A stretch of DNA of 64,000 bases from JACKHO01 sp041398745. Its GTDB lineage: Bacteria > Planctomycetota > Planctomycetia > Planctomycetales > Planctomycetaceae. The translations under genes were made by a program, and so were the position numbers. Numbering within the stretch: position 1 is the stretch's first letter; every line of letters begins with the position of its first letter. The stretch is from positions 620,001-684,000 of the forward strand of contig JAWKUB010000002.1 of NCBI GenBank assembly GCA_041398745.1, given 5' to 3'. Shown piece after piece: positions 50,679-59,039 of the stretch. Below the pieces are notes generated by a model. It had not been told where the DNA came from and did not search any database. It was given only the letters and a program-made list of their open reading frames with translations.

Positions 50679-51902
50679 ATGACGCTACGATCGATGATCT
50701 GGCATGAACTTCGGTCTCGACCCTGGGCGGTCCTCTCCAACAGTCTCGCGATTCTGTTGGGAGTGGCCGCACTGGTCGCGATTCGGCACATCACCGTGCA
50801 TTCGGAGCAGGAGGTCTCGCAACAACTGGCTCAACTCGGAGCCAACATTCTCGTGCTGCCACCCGAAGCGACCTTGCAGGACTACTACGCCGCCGATCAG
50901 AACGGCGGCACGATTCCCGAAGAGCACGTCTCGGAGATCTACCTGGCTGGACTGACCGGTATCGAACAAGTCTCACCACGACTGAACGTGCCAGCGAACC
51001 TGGGGGGGCTTGACGTCACTTTGACCGGCATCCTCCCCCAGTCGGAACTCGAAGCCCAAACCGCCTGGCAGACAACGACGCTGTTTACGGCACCCAAGGC
51101 ACACGAGGGATGCAAGAAGGCGAAGCTCAGCACGACCGATCTGGAGAGTCCCGATTCGCTCGTGACGCATCGTGCGATTCAAAACCTGAAGGCCAATGAA
51201 CTGGTGTTGGGGGCTGACATCGCTGAACGGTCCGCCTTCTCCGCCGGGGATACGGTGGAGTTGATGGGTCAGTCATTCACGATTCTCGGCGTCCTGCCGA
51301 CGACCGGAACAGTCGATGATTCCCGAGCCTTTGCCCACTTGCATACCGTGCAAGATGCATCCGGCAGCGGACCGGTCTGCAACGCCATTGAAGTGATCGG
51401 CTGCTGTGAAGATGCAGCGGGCGACCTGGTTCCGCAATTGCGAAAGCTGTTGCCGAACAGCAAAGTTGTCACGATCTCGCAGGTGGTGCAGACTCAGGTC
51501 GGCGTCAATCGATTGATGGCCAATACTTCCTGGTTCGTCCTGGTGGTGCTCGTCGTCGTCGGTGGCACCAGCCTGGCTGGCGCCATATCTGCAAACGTCC
51601 GGGAGCGTCGACGCGAAATCGGCACGCTCATGGCGCTGGGAGCGACACCGCGATTCGTGCAGCGTTTGTTCCTGGGGAAGGCGCTCATTCTCGGCCTATC
51701 GGCCGGAACGCTCGGCTGCATTATCGGCCTGGCGACCGCTGTTCTGGCCGGTCCGGCCTGGGCCGGAGTGACTGTGTCGGCCTTGCCTGTGACGTCGCTG
51801 CTGGCGGTGGTCATGGCAACCGGCTTGGCCATCGTCTCCGCTTGGTGGCCTGCGCGACAGGCCGCCGCTCTCGATCCTTGTCTCTGCTTTCAGGAGGTCT
51901 GA
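50679..51902 (+). CDS. ABC transporter permease, MacB/FtsX type
   Basis: A 407-residue permease. The ATG at 50679 has GGAG upstream. The first membrane helix (VLSNSLAILLGVAALVAI) is followed by a long periplasmic MacB-like core domain (QQLAQLGANILVLPPEA to about residue 270) containing a Cys pair EVIGCCEDA and GCKKAKL, then three helices of the FtsX domain at the C-terminus, with the cytoplasmic ERRREIGTLMALGATPRFV loop that contacts the ATPase. It pairs with the ATPase gene two bases downstream. MacB-type transporters do mechanical work on periplasmic substrates, often with an adaptor. Metal-related export is inferred from position only. Confidence 0.9.
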   Translation: MTLRSMIWHELRSRPWAVLSNSLAILLGVAALVAIRHITVHSEQEVSQQLAQLGANILVLPPEATLQDYYAADQNGGTIPEEHVSEIYLAGLTGIEQVSPRLNVPANLGGLDVTLTGILPQSELEAQTAWQTTTLFTAPKAHEGCKKAKLSTTDLESPDSLVTHRAIQNLKANELVLGADIAERSAFSAGDTVELMGQSFTILGVLPTTGTVDDSRAFAHLHTVQDASGSGPVCNAIEVIGCCEDAAGDLVPQLRKLLPNSKVVTISQVVQTQVGVNRLMANTSWFVLVVLVVVGGTSLAGAISANVRERRREIGTLMALGATPRFVQRLFLGKALILGLSAGTLGCIIGLATAVLAGPAWAGVTVSALPVTSLLAVVMATGLAIVSAWWPARQAAALDPCLCFQEV

Positions 51903-51904
51903 CC

Positions 51905-52615
51905 ATGATTCGCTTGGAAAACGTCACTAAACACTACTCCCGCCGTGGAGAGACGATCACTGCGCTCCGCTGCGAGCAACTCACGATCTCGACCGGTGAG
52001 TACGTGGCCATCATCGGCCCCAGCGGCAGTGGCAAGACCACATTGCTCTCGCTGCTGGGTGGGATGCTTTCGCCCACGACCGGGAAGGTCTGGCTGGGTG
52101 AGACATCTGTCTACGACCTGCCAACATCTGCTCGGTCCGAGCTTCGCAGTCAACAGTTGGGGTTCGTCTTCCAGACATTCAACCTCGTCCCCTATCTGAC
52201 GGCTCTGCAGAACGTGCAGATTCCGCTCTGCCTGCTGGGCCAGTCGGCCGCTGACCAGGAGCGGCGCGCGTCGGAGATGCTGAGCCGCTTTGGGCTCGCT
52301 GATCGATTGCATCATCGCCCGTCGGAACTGAGCGTCGGTCAGCAGCAGCGCGTGGCCCTGGCCCGCACGCTGGTGAACGATCCCAAGATCATTCTCGCTG
52401 ACGAACCAACCGGCAATCTCGACCCGGAAAGTCGCGCAGTCGTGCTCGACGCGTTCGACGCGGCTCATCAGGAAGGCCGCACGATCGTCATGGTGACGCA
52501 CGACCCCGTCGCGGCGAATCGGGCCACTCGCTCGCTGACACTGCGGGCAGGTGAACTCACCGAGACCGACACAGACTTGCAGGCCGACCAGTCACCTCAG
52601 CGTCTGTCCGCCTGA
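51905..52615 (+). CDS. ABC transporter ATP-binding protein, LolD/MacB type
   Basis: A 236-residue ATPase starting at 51905 behind AGGAGG, two bases after the permease stop. Walker A is GPSGSGKTTLLSLLGG (near residue 36), the Q-loop is LGFVFQTFNLVPYL, the signature is LSVGQQQRVALAR, Walker B is IILADEPTGNLD and the H-loop is MVTHDP. The FNLVPYLTALQNV phrase is that of the MacB/LolD subfamily. It powers the permease encoded upstream. Confidence 0.95.
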   Translation: MIRLENVTKHYSRRGETITALRCEQLTISTGEYVAIIGPSGSGKTTLLSLLGGMLSPTTGKVWLGETSVYDLPTSARSELRSQQLGFVFQTFNLVPYLTALQNVQIPLCLLGQSAADQERRASEMLSRFGLADRLHHRPSELSVGQQQRVALARTLVNDPKIILADEPTGNLDPESRAVVLDAFDAAHQEGRTIVMVTHDPVAANRATRSLTLRAGELTETDTDLQADQSPQRLSA

Positions 52616-52684
52616 ACCGCAACTCAATTCACGATTGACCGTATTGCTGTGGTCGTCAAATCAACCCCTCCGAAAGGAAATGCA

Positions 52685-53227
52685 ATGACTCGCTTTAAGC
52701 TGACTTCACGTCCCCACTTTGCGTGCGCAACGGCAGTGCTCGTGACGAGTGCCCTGATTCTGTCGGGGTGCGGCGATACGTCCAACACCGGTGGCAATGG
52801 GACTGTGACAACTCCGCCTCCTGCAGGTGATGACCACGCCCATGCACACCCTTCAGAGGGACCACATCACGGAGATCTGGTGGAACTGGGCAATGAAGAG
52901 TACCACGCCGAGATCGTGCATGGTGACGGCGGTGAAGTTACCATCTATGTGCTCGACAGCGCTGCGACCAAGGCCGTCCCGATCGACGCGACGGAAGTGG
53001 TGATCAACATGACGCATGAGGGAGAAGCAGAGCAGTTCAAACTCCCCGCAACTCCCGATGCCGGTGACTCAAATGGGACGTCGTCGCGATTTAGTCTCAA
53101 GGACGAACACCTGGCCGAGGATCTCGACGCCGATGGTGTCGTTGCCAAGCTGGTCATCACGATCAACGGCAAGCAGTACACCGGAAAAATTGAACACGAT
53201 CACGAAGGGCATAACCACGCTCATTGA
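52685..53227 (+). CDS. His-rich lipoprotein
   Basis: A 180-residue lipoprotein: the ATG at 52685 has AAAGGA upstream and begins a signal with lipobox LILSGC (Cys28 region). The mature part has a linker with DDHAHAHPSEGPHHGDL, a beta-rich domain (EYHAEIVHGDGGEVTIYVLD...TEVVINMTHEGEAEQFKL), and a His tail HDHEGHNHAH. I recall similar lipoproteins next to metal efflux genes in planctomycetes. It is probably a periplasmic Zn/Cu/Ni binder of cluster IV, and the last gene of that transcript. Confidence 0.78.
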   Translation: MTRFKLTSRPHFACATAVLVTSALILSGCGDTSNTGGNGTVTTPPPAGDDHAHAHPSEGPHHGDLVELGNEEYHAEIVHGDGGEVTIYVLDSAATKAVPIDATEVVINMTHEGEAEQFKLPATPDAGDSNGTSSRFSLKDEHLAEDLDADGVVAKLVITINGKQYTGKIEHDHEGHNHAH

Positions 53228-53331
53228 GAACCGTGATCACTGTCAAACATTTTTGACACATGGAACCGGATGACAATGGTTGATGGAGACGGACCGGCCA
53301 GGCGGCGGTGGAACTCTGCAAGGGCGTACCA

Positions 53332-53709
53332 ATGATCCGATCACTTACAATATGCTTCTTGGCTTTCTGGCTGGCCTGCTTGGCTGTCGGCAATCCTGGT
53401 GGTTGTTGTGAGTCTTGTTCGTCTCAATGCCGAGACGAACATGGGCTCTGCCGCTGCCATGCCTGTTGTGAGTCCGGCTACATCTGTGCGTGCCCATGCT
53501 GTGGTCCACCGCAGGCCGACTCTTCTTGCGTTCGTATCGCGTCTGTTCGTCTCGTCCATGCCGAACGTTTGACGTTCCAGCCCAGTTCAGTGCTTTATAG
53601 TCCTGCTTGTTTCTCACCAGCCGATCACAATTCTGCAGTCAAAATAGGTCCCGCAGTCATTGGCTCTGCCCTTGAACGATGCGTCATCCTCTCCACGCTA
53701 TTGCTGTAA
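53332..53709 (+). CDS. Cys-rich exported small protein, leader of cluster V
   Basis: A 125-residue protein with signal helix SLTICFLAFWLACLAVG. The mature part is dense in thiols: GGCCESCSSQCRDEHGLC, RCHACCESGY, ICACPCCGPP, about twelve Cys in 40 residues. A plain C-terminal half ends RCVILSTLLL. The ATG at 53332 is chosen for the signal peptide; the ribosome site is weak. It precedes the receiver-like gene and the Zn/Cd-type ATPase gene. It has the same architecture as the proteins at 36378 and 36227. Confidence 0.62.
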   Translation: MIRSLTICFLAFWLACLAVGNPGGCCESCSSQCRDEHGLCRCHACCESGYICACPCCGPPQADSSCVRIASVRLVHAERLTFQPSSVLYSPACFSPADHNSAVKIGPAVIGSALERCVILSTLLL

Positions 53710-53792
53710 CACGATGTCAACGGAATTCGTGCGTCCCGGCAACGACTCGTTGACGTAAGTGAATTACCCAGCAGCAGGCATGAGAAAGAGCT

Positions 53793-54356
53793 ATGGCGAT
53801 CAAGACCACCGTATCATTCAACGACAATCCTTGGACCAGCGAATTTGATAGTCCATATGGAGCGGCAATCTTCCCGAATTTCAACGTGCTTCTGATTGAG
53901 CCTCGTGACGAAGTGTTTTCACGCTTACAGTACGATCTGGGCCAGATTGGCGTCGGAACATACCGCGCGGCTCATCCGGAAGAGGTGTTTCGCGTTCACA
54001 CTCGTATCCCTGTCCATTTGACGCTCGCCAATCCTAGGTTGCCCCAATCCAGCATCTGGCTCACGTCAGCGAAGCTGCGAATGCTCAATCCACATGCGAG
54101 CATCTGGCTCTATTGGGTAAAACCATCGTCTCGGGAGTATCGTTGGGCGCAGCTGTCGGGAATTGAACGAATTCAACCCTACGATGGAAGCCTGCACCAG
54201 CTTTCGGACCGCCTGATGACCGCGGTGAAATCTTTCGGACGTGGCCGTGCATTCCCTTCGCGAATTACGGAGCAGCGGTGCACATGCGATGAACGGAACG
54301 GTCTCGTTCCGACGTCTGCCGGCGCAATCAAAGCGACACTCAATGAAAGCGCGTGA
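53793..54356 (+). CDS. receiver-like protein lacking the phosphorylated Asp
   Basis: A 187-residue cytoplasmic protein. The stretch 30-150 follows the pattern of a response-regulator receiver: NVLLIEPRDEVFSRL (strand 1 and helix 1), then VHLTLANPRLP at the place of the phospho-acceptor strand, where Asp is replaced by Asn, then HASIWLYWVKPS and ERIQPYDGSLHQLSDRL. A C-terminal segment with EQRCTCDERNG has two Cys. No DNA-binding domain is visible. It lies just upstream of the ATPase gene. It could be a phosphorylation-independent regulator, but the fold assignment is tentative. Confidence 0.5.
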   Translation: MAIKTTVSFNDNPWTSEFDSPYGAAIFPNFNVLLIEPRDEVFSRLQYDLGQIGVGTYRAAHPEEVFRVHTRIPVHLTLANPRLPQSSIWLTSAKLRMLNPHASIWLYWVKPSSREYRWAQLSGIERIQPYDGSLHQLSDRLMTAVKSFGRGRAFPSRITEQRCTCDERNGLVPTSAGAIKATLNESA

Positions 54357-54433
54357 GAGAGTTTCCACGTCCAACAGTAGAATGAACCGATCTTGTGGAA
54401 TCATCACCTATTGATTCTGCGAATGGAGACCTC

Positions 54434-56623
54434 ATGATGATACCTCATCAAGAGACTTTTCGAAGTCGCGAATTTCGCATACATGGAATGGACTGCGCTG
54501 AAGAGGTCACCGTTCTGAAGAATGAAGTGGGACCGGTCGTAGGCGGTGTGGAATACCTCACATTTGACGTGCTTCGTAGTCGAATGACAGTCCTGCCATC
54601 CGCAGTGAATGCTAACGCAAACGAAATCCTCGCGGCCGTCGCGCGGACCGGCATGCGCGCCGATGTGTGGCAGGACGATGAAGCTTCGAATGGCGAAGTC
54701 GTCGCTGGGCAGCTTCTTTCCGGTCGGTTGCTGACGACATCGATCAGCGGACTCGCCATTGTTGCAGCGATCCTTACTCATGCCGCCAGCGTCGGCAGCC
54801 TGCAGGCGGGACTGGGGATTGTGGAGAGCACTGTCCCCAGGACGGCAAGACTGCTGTATCTCGTGGCGGTCACTGCCGGGGGCTGGTATGTGGCTCCGAA
54901 AGCATGGCACGCTCTTTCGCGTCTGCGGCCGGACATGAATCTACTCATGCTCGTCGCAGTCCTGGGAGCAATGTGCATTGGAGAATGGTTCGAGGCCGCC
55001 GCGGTCGCGCTTTTATTCTCGGTGTCGCTGCTGCTTGAATCATGGAGTGTGGGACGCGCCCGGCGAGCGGTTGCGGCCCTACTGGACCTCACTCCGCCTA
55101 CGGTACGTCTGAGGGGCGATAACGGCAAAGAAACGTCCACGTCACCCGACGAAGTCGACGTGGGGGCAACCTTTATCGTCAAACCGGGAGAGCGCATCCC
55201 TCTGGACGGCGAGGTGGTCGAAGGCCGAAGCGACGTCAATCAGGCTCCCATCACGGGAGAGAGCGTCCCCGTAAGCAAGGAGCCGGGAGCGACCGTCTTC
55301 GCGGGTACAATCAATGGCGATGGAGCGATCGTCGTCCGCTCGACAAAGTCTGCTGGTCAAACCACGCTGGCGGGCATAATCCGCATGGTCGGGGAAGCAC
55401 ACTCCCGCAAAGCCCCGTCCGAACAATGGGTCGAAAGTTTCGCCCGCTACTACACTCCGGCTGTGATGGTGCTGGCGCTGCTCGTTTTTTTTCTCCCACC
55501 ATTACTGCTGGGGCAGCCCTGGGAACGGTGGTTCTACAGTGCGTTGGTGCTGCTGGTCATCGCCTGTCCCTGCGCGCTGGTGATTTCAACGCCTGTGAGC
55601 ATCGTGGCATCTCTGGCTGCAGCTGCAGGAAACGGCGTGCTCATCAAGGGAGGTGTATTTGTCGAAGCACCCGCCCGACTCAAGGCGATTGCCTTCGACA
55701 AGACCGGGACGTTGACTGAAGGGAAGCCGAGCGTGGTGGAGGTTGTTCCGCTGTCAGGGCACACCGAACGGGAACTCCTGGAACGAGCGCTGGCTTTGGA
55801 ATTGCGCAGTGAACATCCATTGGCGCACGCGATCGTCCGTCACGCGCAGGGACTGGGCATCGCACCATCGCCAGCAGATGACGTGCAGATCATTCAAGGG
55901 AAAGGAGTGTCCGGTCACTTCAATGATCGGCTGTTCTGGCTGGGTTCGCATCGCTATCTCGAAGAGCGCGATCAGGAAACGCCTGAAATGCATGAACGTC
56001 TGATCGAACTCGCCGGTTCCGGTCGTTCGGTCGTCGTGGTCGGCAACGACAGCCACGTCTGCGGATTCATTGCGTTGGCAGATGAAGTCCGGCCAACGGT
56101 CCGTGACACGCTCCAGGCCCTGAGAGAACAGGGAATCGAGCACCTCATCATGTTAACCGGCGACAATGCACCGACGGCGAACGCGGTCGCAGAGCGGATC
56201 GGCATCGACGAAGTTCGTGCGGAACTTCTCCCGGAGGATAAGATCTCGGCCATTGAAGAACTTGTCGCACGATACGAAGCCGTGGCGATGATCGGCGATG
56301 GGGTCAATGACGCCCCGGCCTTGGCACGGGCGACCATCGGGATCGCGATGGGGGCGGCGGGAACCGATGCGGCGATCGAAACGGCCGATATTGCCCTGAT
56401 GACCGACGATCTGTCCCGGCTCCCCTGGCTGGTACGGCATTCGAGGAACACACTCTCGATCATCAGGCAGAACATCGTCTTCGCACTGTCAATCAAATTG
56501 CTCTTCGTGATCTTGACCGTCGCTGGAATGGCCTCGTTGTGGGCGGCAATCGCGGCGGATATGGGAGCATCGCTTCTGGTAATCTTCAATGGTCTCAGGC
56601 TGCTGAGGTCGACATCACAATGA
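54434..56623 (+). CDS. Zn/Cd/Pb-type P1B ATPase
   Basis: A 729-residue heavy-metal ATPase of the ZntA/CadA type. The ATG at 54434 follows GGAG. The N-terminal HMA-like domain has GMDCAEEV at residues 18-25, where the usual GMxCxxC lacks its second Cys (C-A-E-E). Catalytic parts are TGES near 274, the transport motif CPC at 378-380 in IACPCALVISTP, the phosphorylated Asp422 in DKTGTLT, SEHPLAHAI, and GDGVNDAPAL. The CPC followed by ALVISTP is typical of Zn2+/Cd2+ pumps, against ALGLATP in copper pumps. A strong hairpin lies downstream. Confidence 0.94.
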   Translation: MMIPHQETFRSREFRIHGMDCAEEVTVLKNEVGPVVGGVEYLTFDVLRSRMTVLPSAVNANANEILAAVARTGMRADVWQDDEASNGEVVAGQLLSGRLLTTSISGLAIVAAILTHAASVGSLQAGLGIVESTVPRTARLLYLVAVTAGGWYVAPKAWHALSRLRPDMNLLMLVAVLGAMCIGEWFEAAAVALLFSVSLLLESWSVGRARRAVAALLDLTPPTVRLRGDNGKETSTSPDEVDVGATFIVKPGERIPLDGEVVEGRSDVNQAPITGESVPVSKEPGATVFAGTINGDGAIVVRSTKSAGQTTLAGIIRMVGEAHSRKAPSEQWVESFARYYTPAVMVLALLVFFLPPLLLGQPWERWFYSALVLLVIACPCALVISTPVSIVASLAAAAGNGVLIKGGVFVEAPARLKAIAFDKTGTLTEGKPSVVEVVPLSGHTERELLERALALELRSEHPLAHAIVRHAQGLGIAPSPADDVQIIQGKGVSGHFNDRLFWLGSHRYLEERDQETPEMHERLIELAGSGRSVVVVGNDSHVCGFIALADEVRPTVRDTLQALREQGIEHLIMLTGDNAPTANAVAERIGIDEVRAELLPEDKISAIEELVARYEAVAMIGDGVNDAPALARATIGIAMGAAGTDAAIETADIALMTDDLSRLPWLVRHSRNTLSIIRQNIVFALSIKLLFVILTVAGMASLWAAIAADMGASLLVIFNGLRLLRSTSQ

Positions 56624-56689
56624 CGGCAACGCGTCTCTATTCCGCGACTCGCGAACTTCTCAGCTGATCGCCTGTGGATGGATTTTCCC

Positions 56690-56718
56690 TGCCAATCGGC
56701 AAATCCTGCCGATTGGCA
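56690..56718. promoter_or_regulatory. stem-loop downstream of the Zn/Cd ATPase gene
   Basis: Perfect 12-base arms TGCCAATCGGCA (56690-56701) and TGCCGATTGGCA (56707-56718) with a 5-base loop, 67 bases after the ATPase stop and 98 bases before the next start. There is no T-run on either strand, so it is not a typical terminator. It may be an operator, an RNA-stability element or a repeat. Confidence 0.55.
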
Positions 56719-56815
56719 CGCCGAATGCAACCAGAGGAATTGCTGTTCGACAGCAGTCACGGCAAGTAACCGTGGTTCAACAACAACCATTCGAGGTAAA
56801 CCAAGGAGAAGTACA

Positions 56816-57146
56816 ATGACTCGCTTTTTGACAACTTGCAGCTGCCGGACTGTTGGCAATGGGCGCGTTCGCCACCGATGCTCACGCACAGTGGGGATAC
56901 GGCGGAGGAGGATGTGCAACCGGAGGATACGGTAACGTCTATGGAGGCTACTCGGCTCCGTCGTATGGCTACGGCAACTATGGCGGCTACAACTACGGAC
57001 CGCGTTATGGCAGCTCCTATACAACGAATCGCTTCCAGACAGGTGGCTATTACAACTCAGGTCACTATGACTCCCACGCGCCGAGCCTTTACCGCCATCG
57101 CGGCCACGTCGATGTCCAACCGGGCAACTACGACCACCACCGTTAA
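56816..57146 (+). pseudogene. Gly/Tyr-rich exported protein gene, frameshifted in the signal peptide
   Basis: ATG 56816 has a good ribosome site (AAGGAG) and reads MTRFLTT, but after about codon 7 the signal peptide continues in the +1 frame: LAAAGLLAMGAFATDAHAQ, from 56835, then the mature Gly/Tyr-rich protein to a stop at 57146. The two frames are joined by a net change of one inserted or two deleted bases between 56831 and 56852. The mature part has repeats of GGYG/NYGG type and His near the end. Either the gene is broken or there is a sequence error. It probably encoded an envelope protein like the one at 37074, without the CPV...CC module. Confidence 0.6.
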
Positions 57147-57388
57147 CACCATTTTCGAGCAACGGCAGTCATTTGACTCGATCAGCAGTGGCAGTTGGAT
57201 GGCCAATCGTGATCGGTTGACGGAGACGCGGATGCCGGAACAAACGTCACTTGGCGGCATGCGCGGTTCCGTGGCTTTGGGTTGTCGATGTTGTTGCACG
57301 ACGATATCTCATTCCGGTGGGCCGTCGGTAGAGTGGCGGTATCTTCCATTTTCACGCACGGAAGCAGTCGTCTAAACAGAGAAGTCCG

Positions 57389-58222
57389 ATGAACACTTCC
57401 TCGATCCCACTCTGCGTCTTGGCAGCAAGTTTGTTTGCCGGTCCCGCAAACGCTCAGCATCACCACCACAGCAATTACACGCCACGCTACCACATTGACC
57501 ACCACAATCATGTCGTCCGCGACAGCCACGGACATTCCATCGGGCAGTACCACCACAATGTCGTGCACCCCAACTCGACGTACGTTGTTCCACACCTCAG
57601 CCAACACAATCACGGCACGTACTACTCGCACAATGGCGGGTATTACTATGCTCCACAATCGGCAAGTCTTGGGCCAGCCGCACCCGCACCTGTGCAGGTT
57701 CAGTACGGCGGCTTTTCGCATGTCGATGACTTGTCAGGCCGGTTGGAATTGCTAGTCAACGAGTTCTGCCTCGATCTGCATTACAACTACTCGCACAATC
57801 CAGGCTATCTTGAAACGTATCGTGAGGCGTATCAGATTCTGGATACTGCGAAGTTCATTCACGCTGCCGAGCACCAGCAAGATCGACAGGCCATCGCCAG
57901 CCGTCTCAACGGAATCGATCAGTTGTTTCACCATGTTCAGGATGATGTTCGCGGCTGGGCTCGACACCATCACCAGCAGGTTGGTCAGCTAGGCATTCTC
58001 TCCAAGATGGACTTGATCGAATCCACTTTACATCACTTAATGCATGACGCGGGCGTTGGACACACACCAGCGCCCGGGGAACAGGCTCCACCGCCAGGTG
58101 TCGGACCCGGCCAAGCTCCCGCGCCGCTGACTACTGCCCCTCCACCGACAGCACCGTTTAGTTCTGCTCCCCCATCCAGCGGTGCGCCGTTGACTTCATC
58201 GCCCCCACCGACTGTTCCATAA
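57389..58222 (+). CDS. exported His-rich protein with Pro-rich tail
   Basis: A 277-residue secreted protein. Signal peptide PLCVLAASLFAGPANA, mature protein starting QHHHHSNYTPRYHIDHHNH, with more than thirty His in all. After this His/Tyr/Asn-rich region a helical middle (about 110-220: RLELLVNEFCLDLHYNY to MDLIESTLHHLMHD) follows, then a Pro/Ala/Thr/Ser tail. It lies upstream of the cluster VI adaptor. The His density suggests binding of Zn, Ni or Co. I recall related His-rich planctomycete exported proteins but cannot name a family. Confidence 0.72.
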   Translation: MNTSSIPLCVLAASLFAGPANAQHHHHSNYTPRYHIDHHNHVVRDSHGHSIGQYHHNVVHPNSTYVVPHLSQHNHGTYYSHNGGYYYAPQSASLGPAAPAPVQVQYGGFSHVDDLSGRLELLVNEFCLDLHYNYSHNPGYLETYREAYQILDTAKFIHAAEHQQDRQAIASRLNGIDQLFHHVQDDVRGWARHHHQQVGQLGILSKMDLIESTLHHLMHDAGVGHTPAPGEQAPPPGVGPGQAPAPLTTAPPPTAPFSSAPPSSGAPLTSSPPPTVP

Positions 58223-58446
58223 GGCGACGAGAGCTAACACCGTTGCGAATCTTTTGATCACCGCTGCTGCGAAGCTATTTCGTGACAACGGTTTTTTCGT
58301 CGTCGTGTACCACCATAGGCTTTGAGACATCAAAATCTCCATATTTGACGTACAAAAGGTCTCTGTCACCGATGATTCGCGGTAGCGCGGGAGCTTCCAA
58401 ACGGAATCGTCTTGACCGGCGATGTGACCGACGCCAGAATAAGGGC

Positions 58447-58857
58447 ATGTATCGTTGCCTTCATCTTCTGATGACCTTCGCCCTCTTGGCGTGCCCGTTG
58501 AATTGCATGGGTGCGCTGGACGTGATGGTTGCGCCGAATGCAGATTGTTCCACATGTGGTTGTTGCTCGCACCATGGTGTGGAGGACCACTCTGCTCCCG
58601 CGCAAGCGCCCCACTCACCCGATGATGATTGCCCGTGCCCCACTTGCCTTTGCAATGGAGCCGTGGTGTTGGCGGACAGTGTTCAGCTCGATCTGAATTC
58701 GATTAGCCAGCATGTCTGCGCCGAGCAATGGATTGAAGATCAGGTTGGCCAGTCGAACCTGTCCTCGCTGGCTGCTGTCGAGCGGGTTGACAATCACGCG
58801 CATCGAGCGCCTGCGGGTCGCGCTGCGCGCATTGTGCATCAATCGTTCCAAGTCTAG
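58447..58857 (+). CDS. Cys-rich exported small protein, leader of cluster VI
   Basis: A 136-residue protein with a signal-like N-terminus (CLHLLMTFALLACPLNCMG). The mature part has DCSTCGCCSHHGVEDH and DDCPCPTCLCNG, and a plainer C-terminal half ending ARIVHQSFQV. ATG 58447 follows AAGGG. It lies 182 bases upstream of the adaptor gene. It belongs to the same architectural set as the proteins at 36227, 36378, 40989, 43313 and 53332. Confidence 0.62.
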   Translation: MYRCLHLLMTFALLACPLNCMGALDVMVAPNADCSTCGCCSHHGVEDHSAPAQAPHSPDDDCPCPTCLCNGAVVLADSVQLDLNSISQHVCAEQWIEDQVGQSNLSSLAAVERVDNHAHRAPAGRAARIVHQSFQV

Positions 58858-59039
58858 CGGAGCGAGAGCGCGCCGGGCTTCCGTTCCCGAGGTTTGCGCT
58901 CGGAATTGCCGCTCTGAGGCGGTTCGCCACTTTGTCTGAGGCCGAACCGCGTTCTCTTATCTGTGGTTAAACCTGCCTGCGCGGGTTTTCACAGAGTTCC
59001 ACGCCGAACTTCGTCGGTCGTTTTCCAGGAGCTGATCAA

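Noticed and set aside
55972..57162. A 396-codon minus-strand frame spanning the ATPase end and the next gap.
   Set aside because: It is antisense to conserved ATPase motifs (GDGVNDAPAL region) and has a Ser/Arg-rich, unlike-protein composition.
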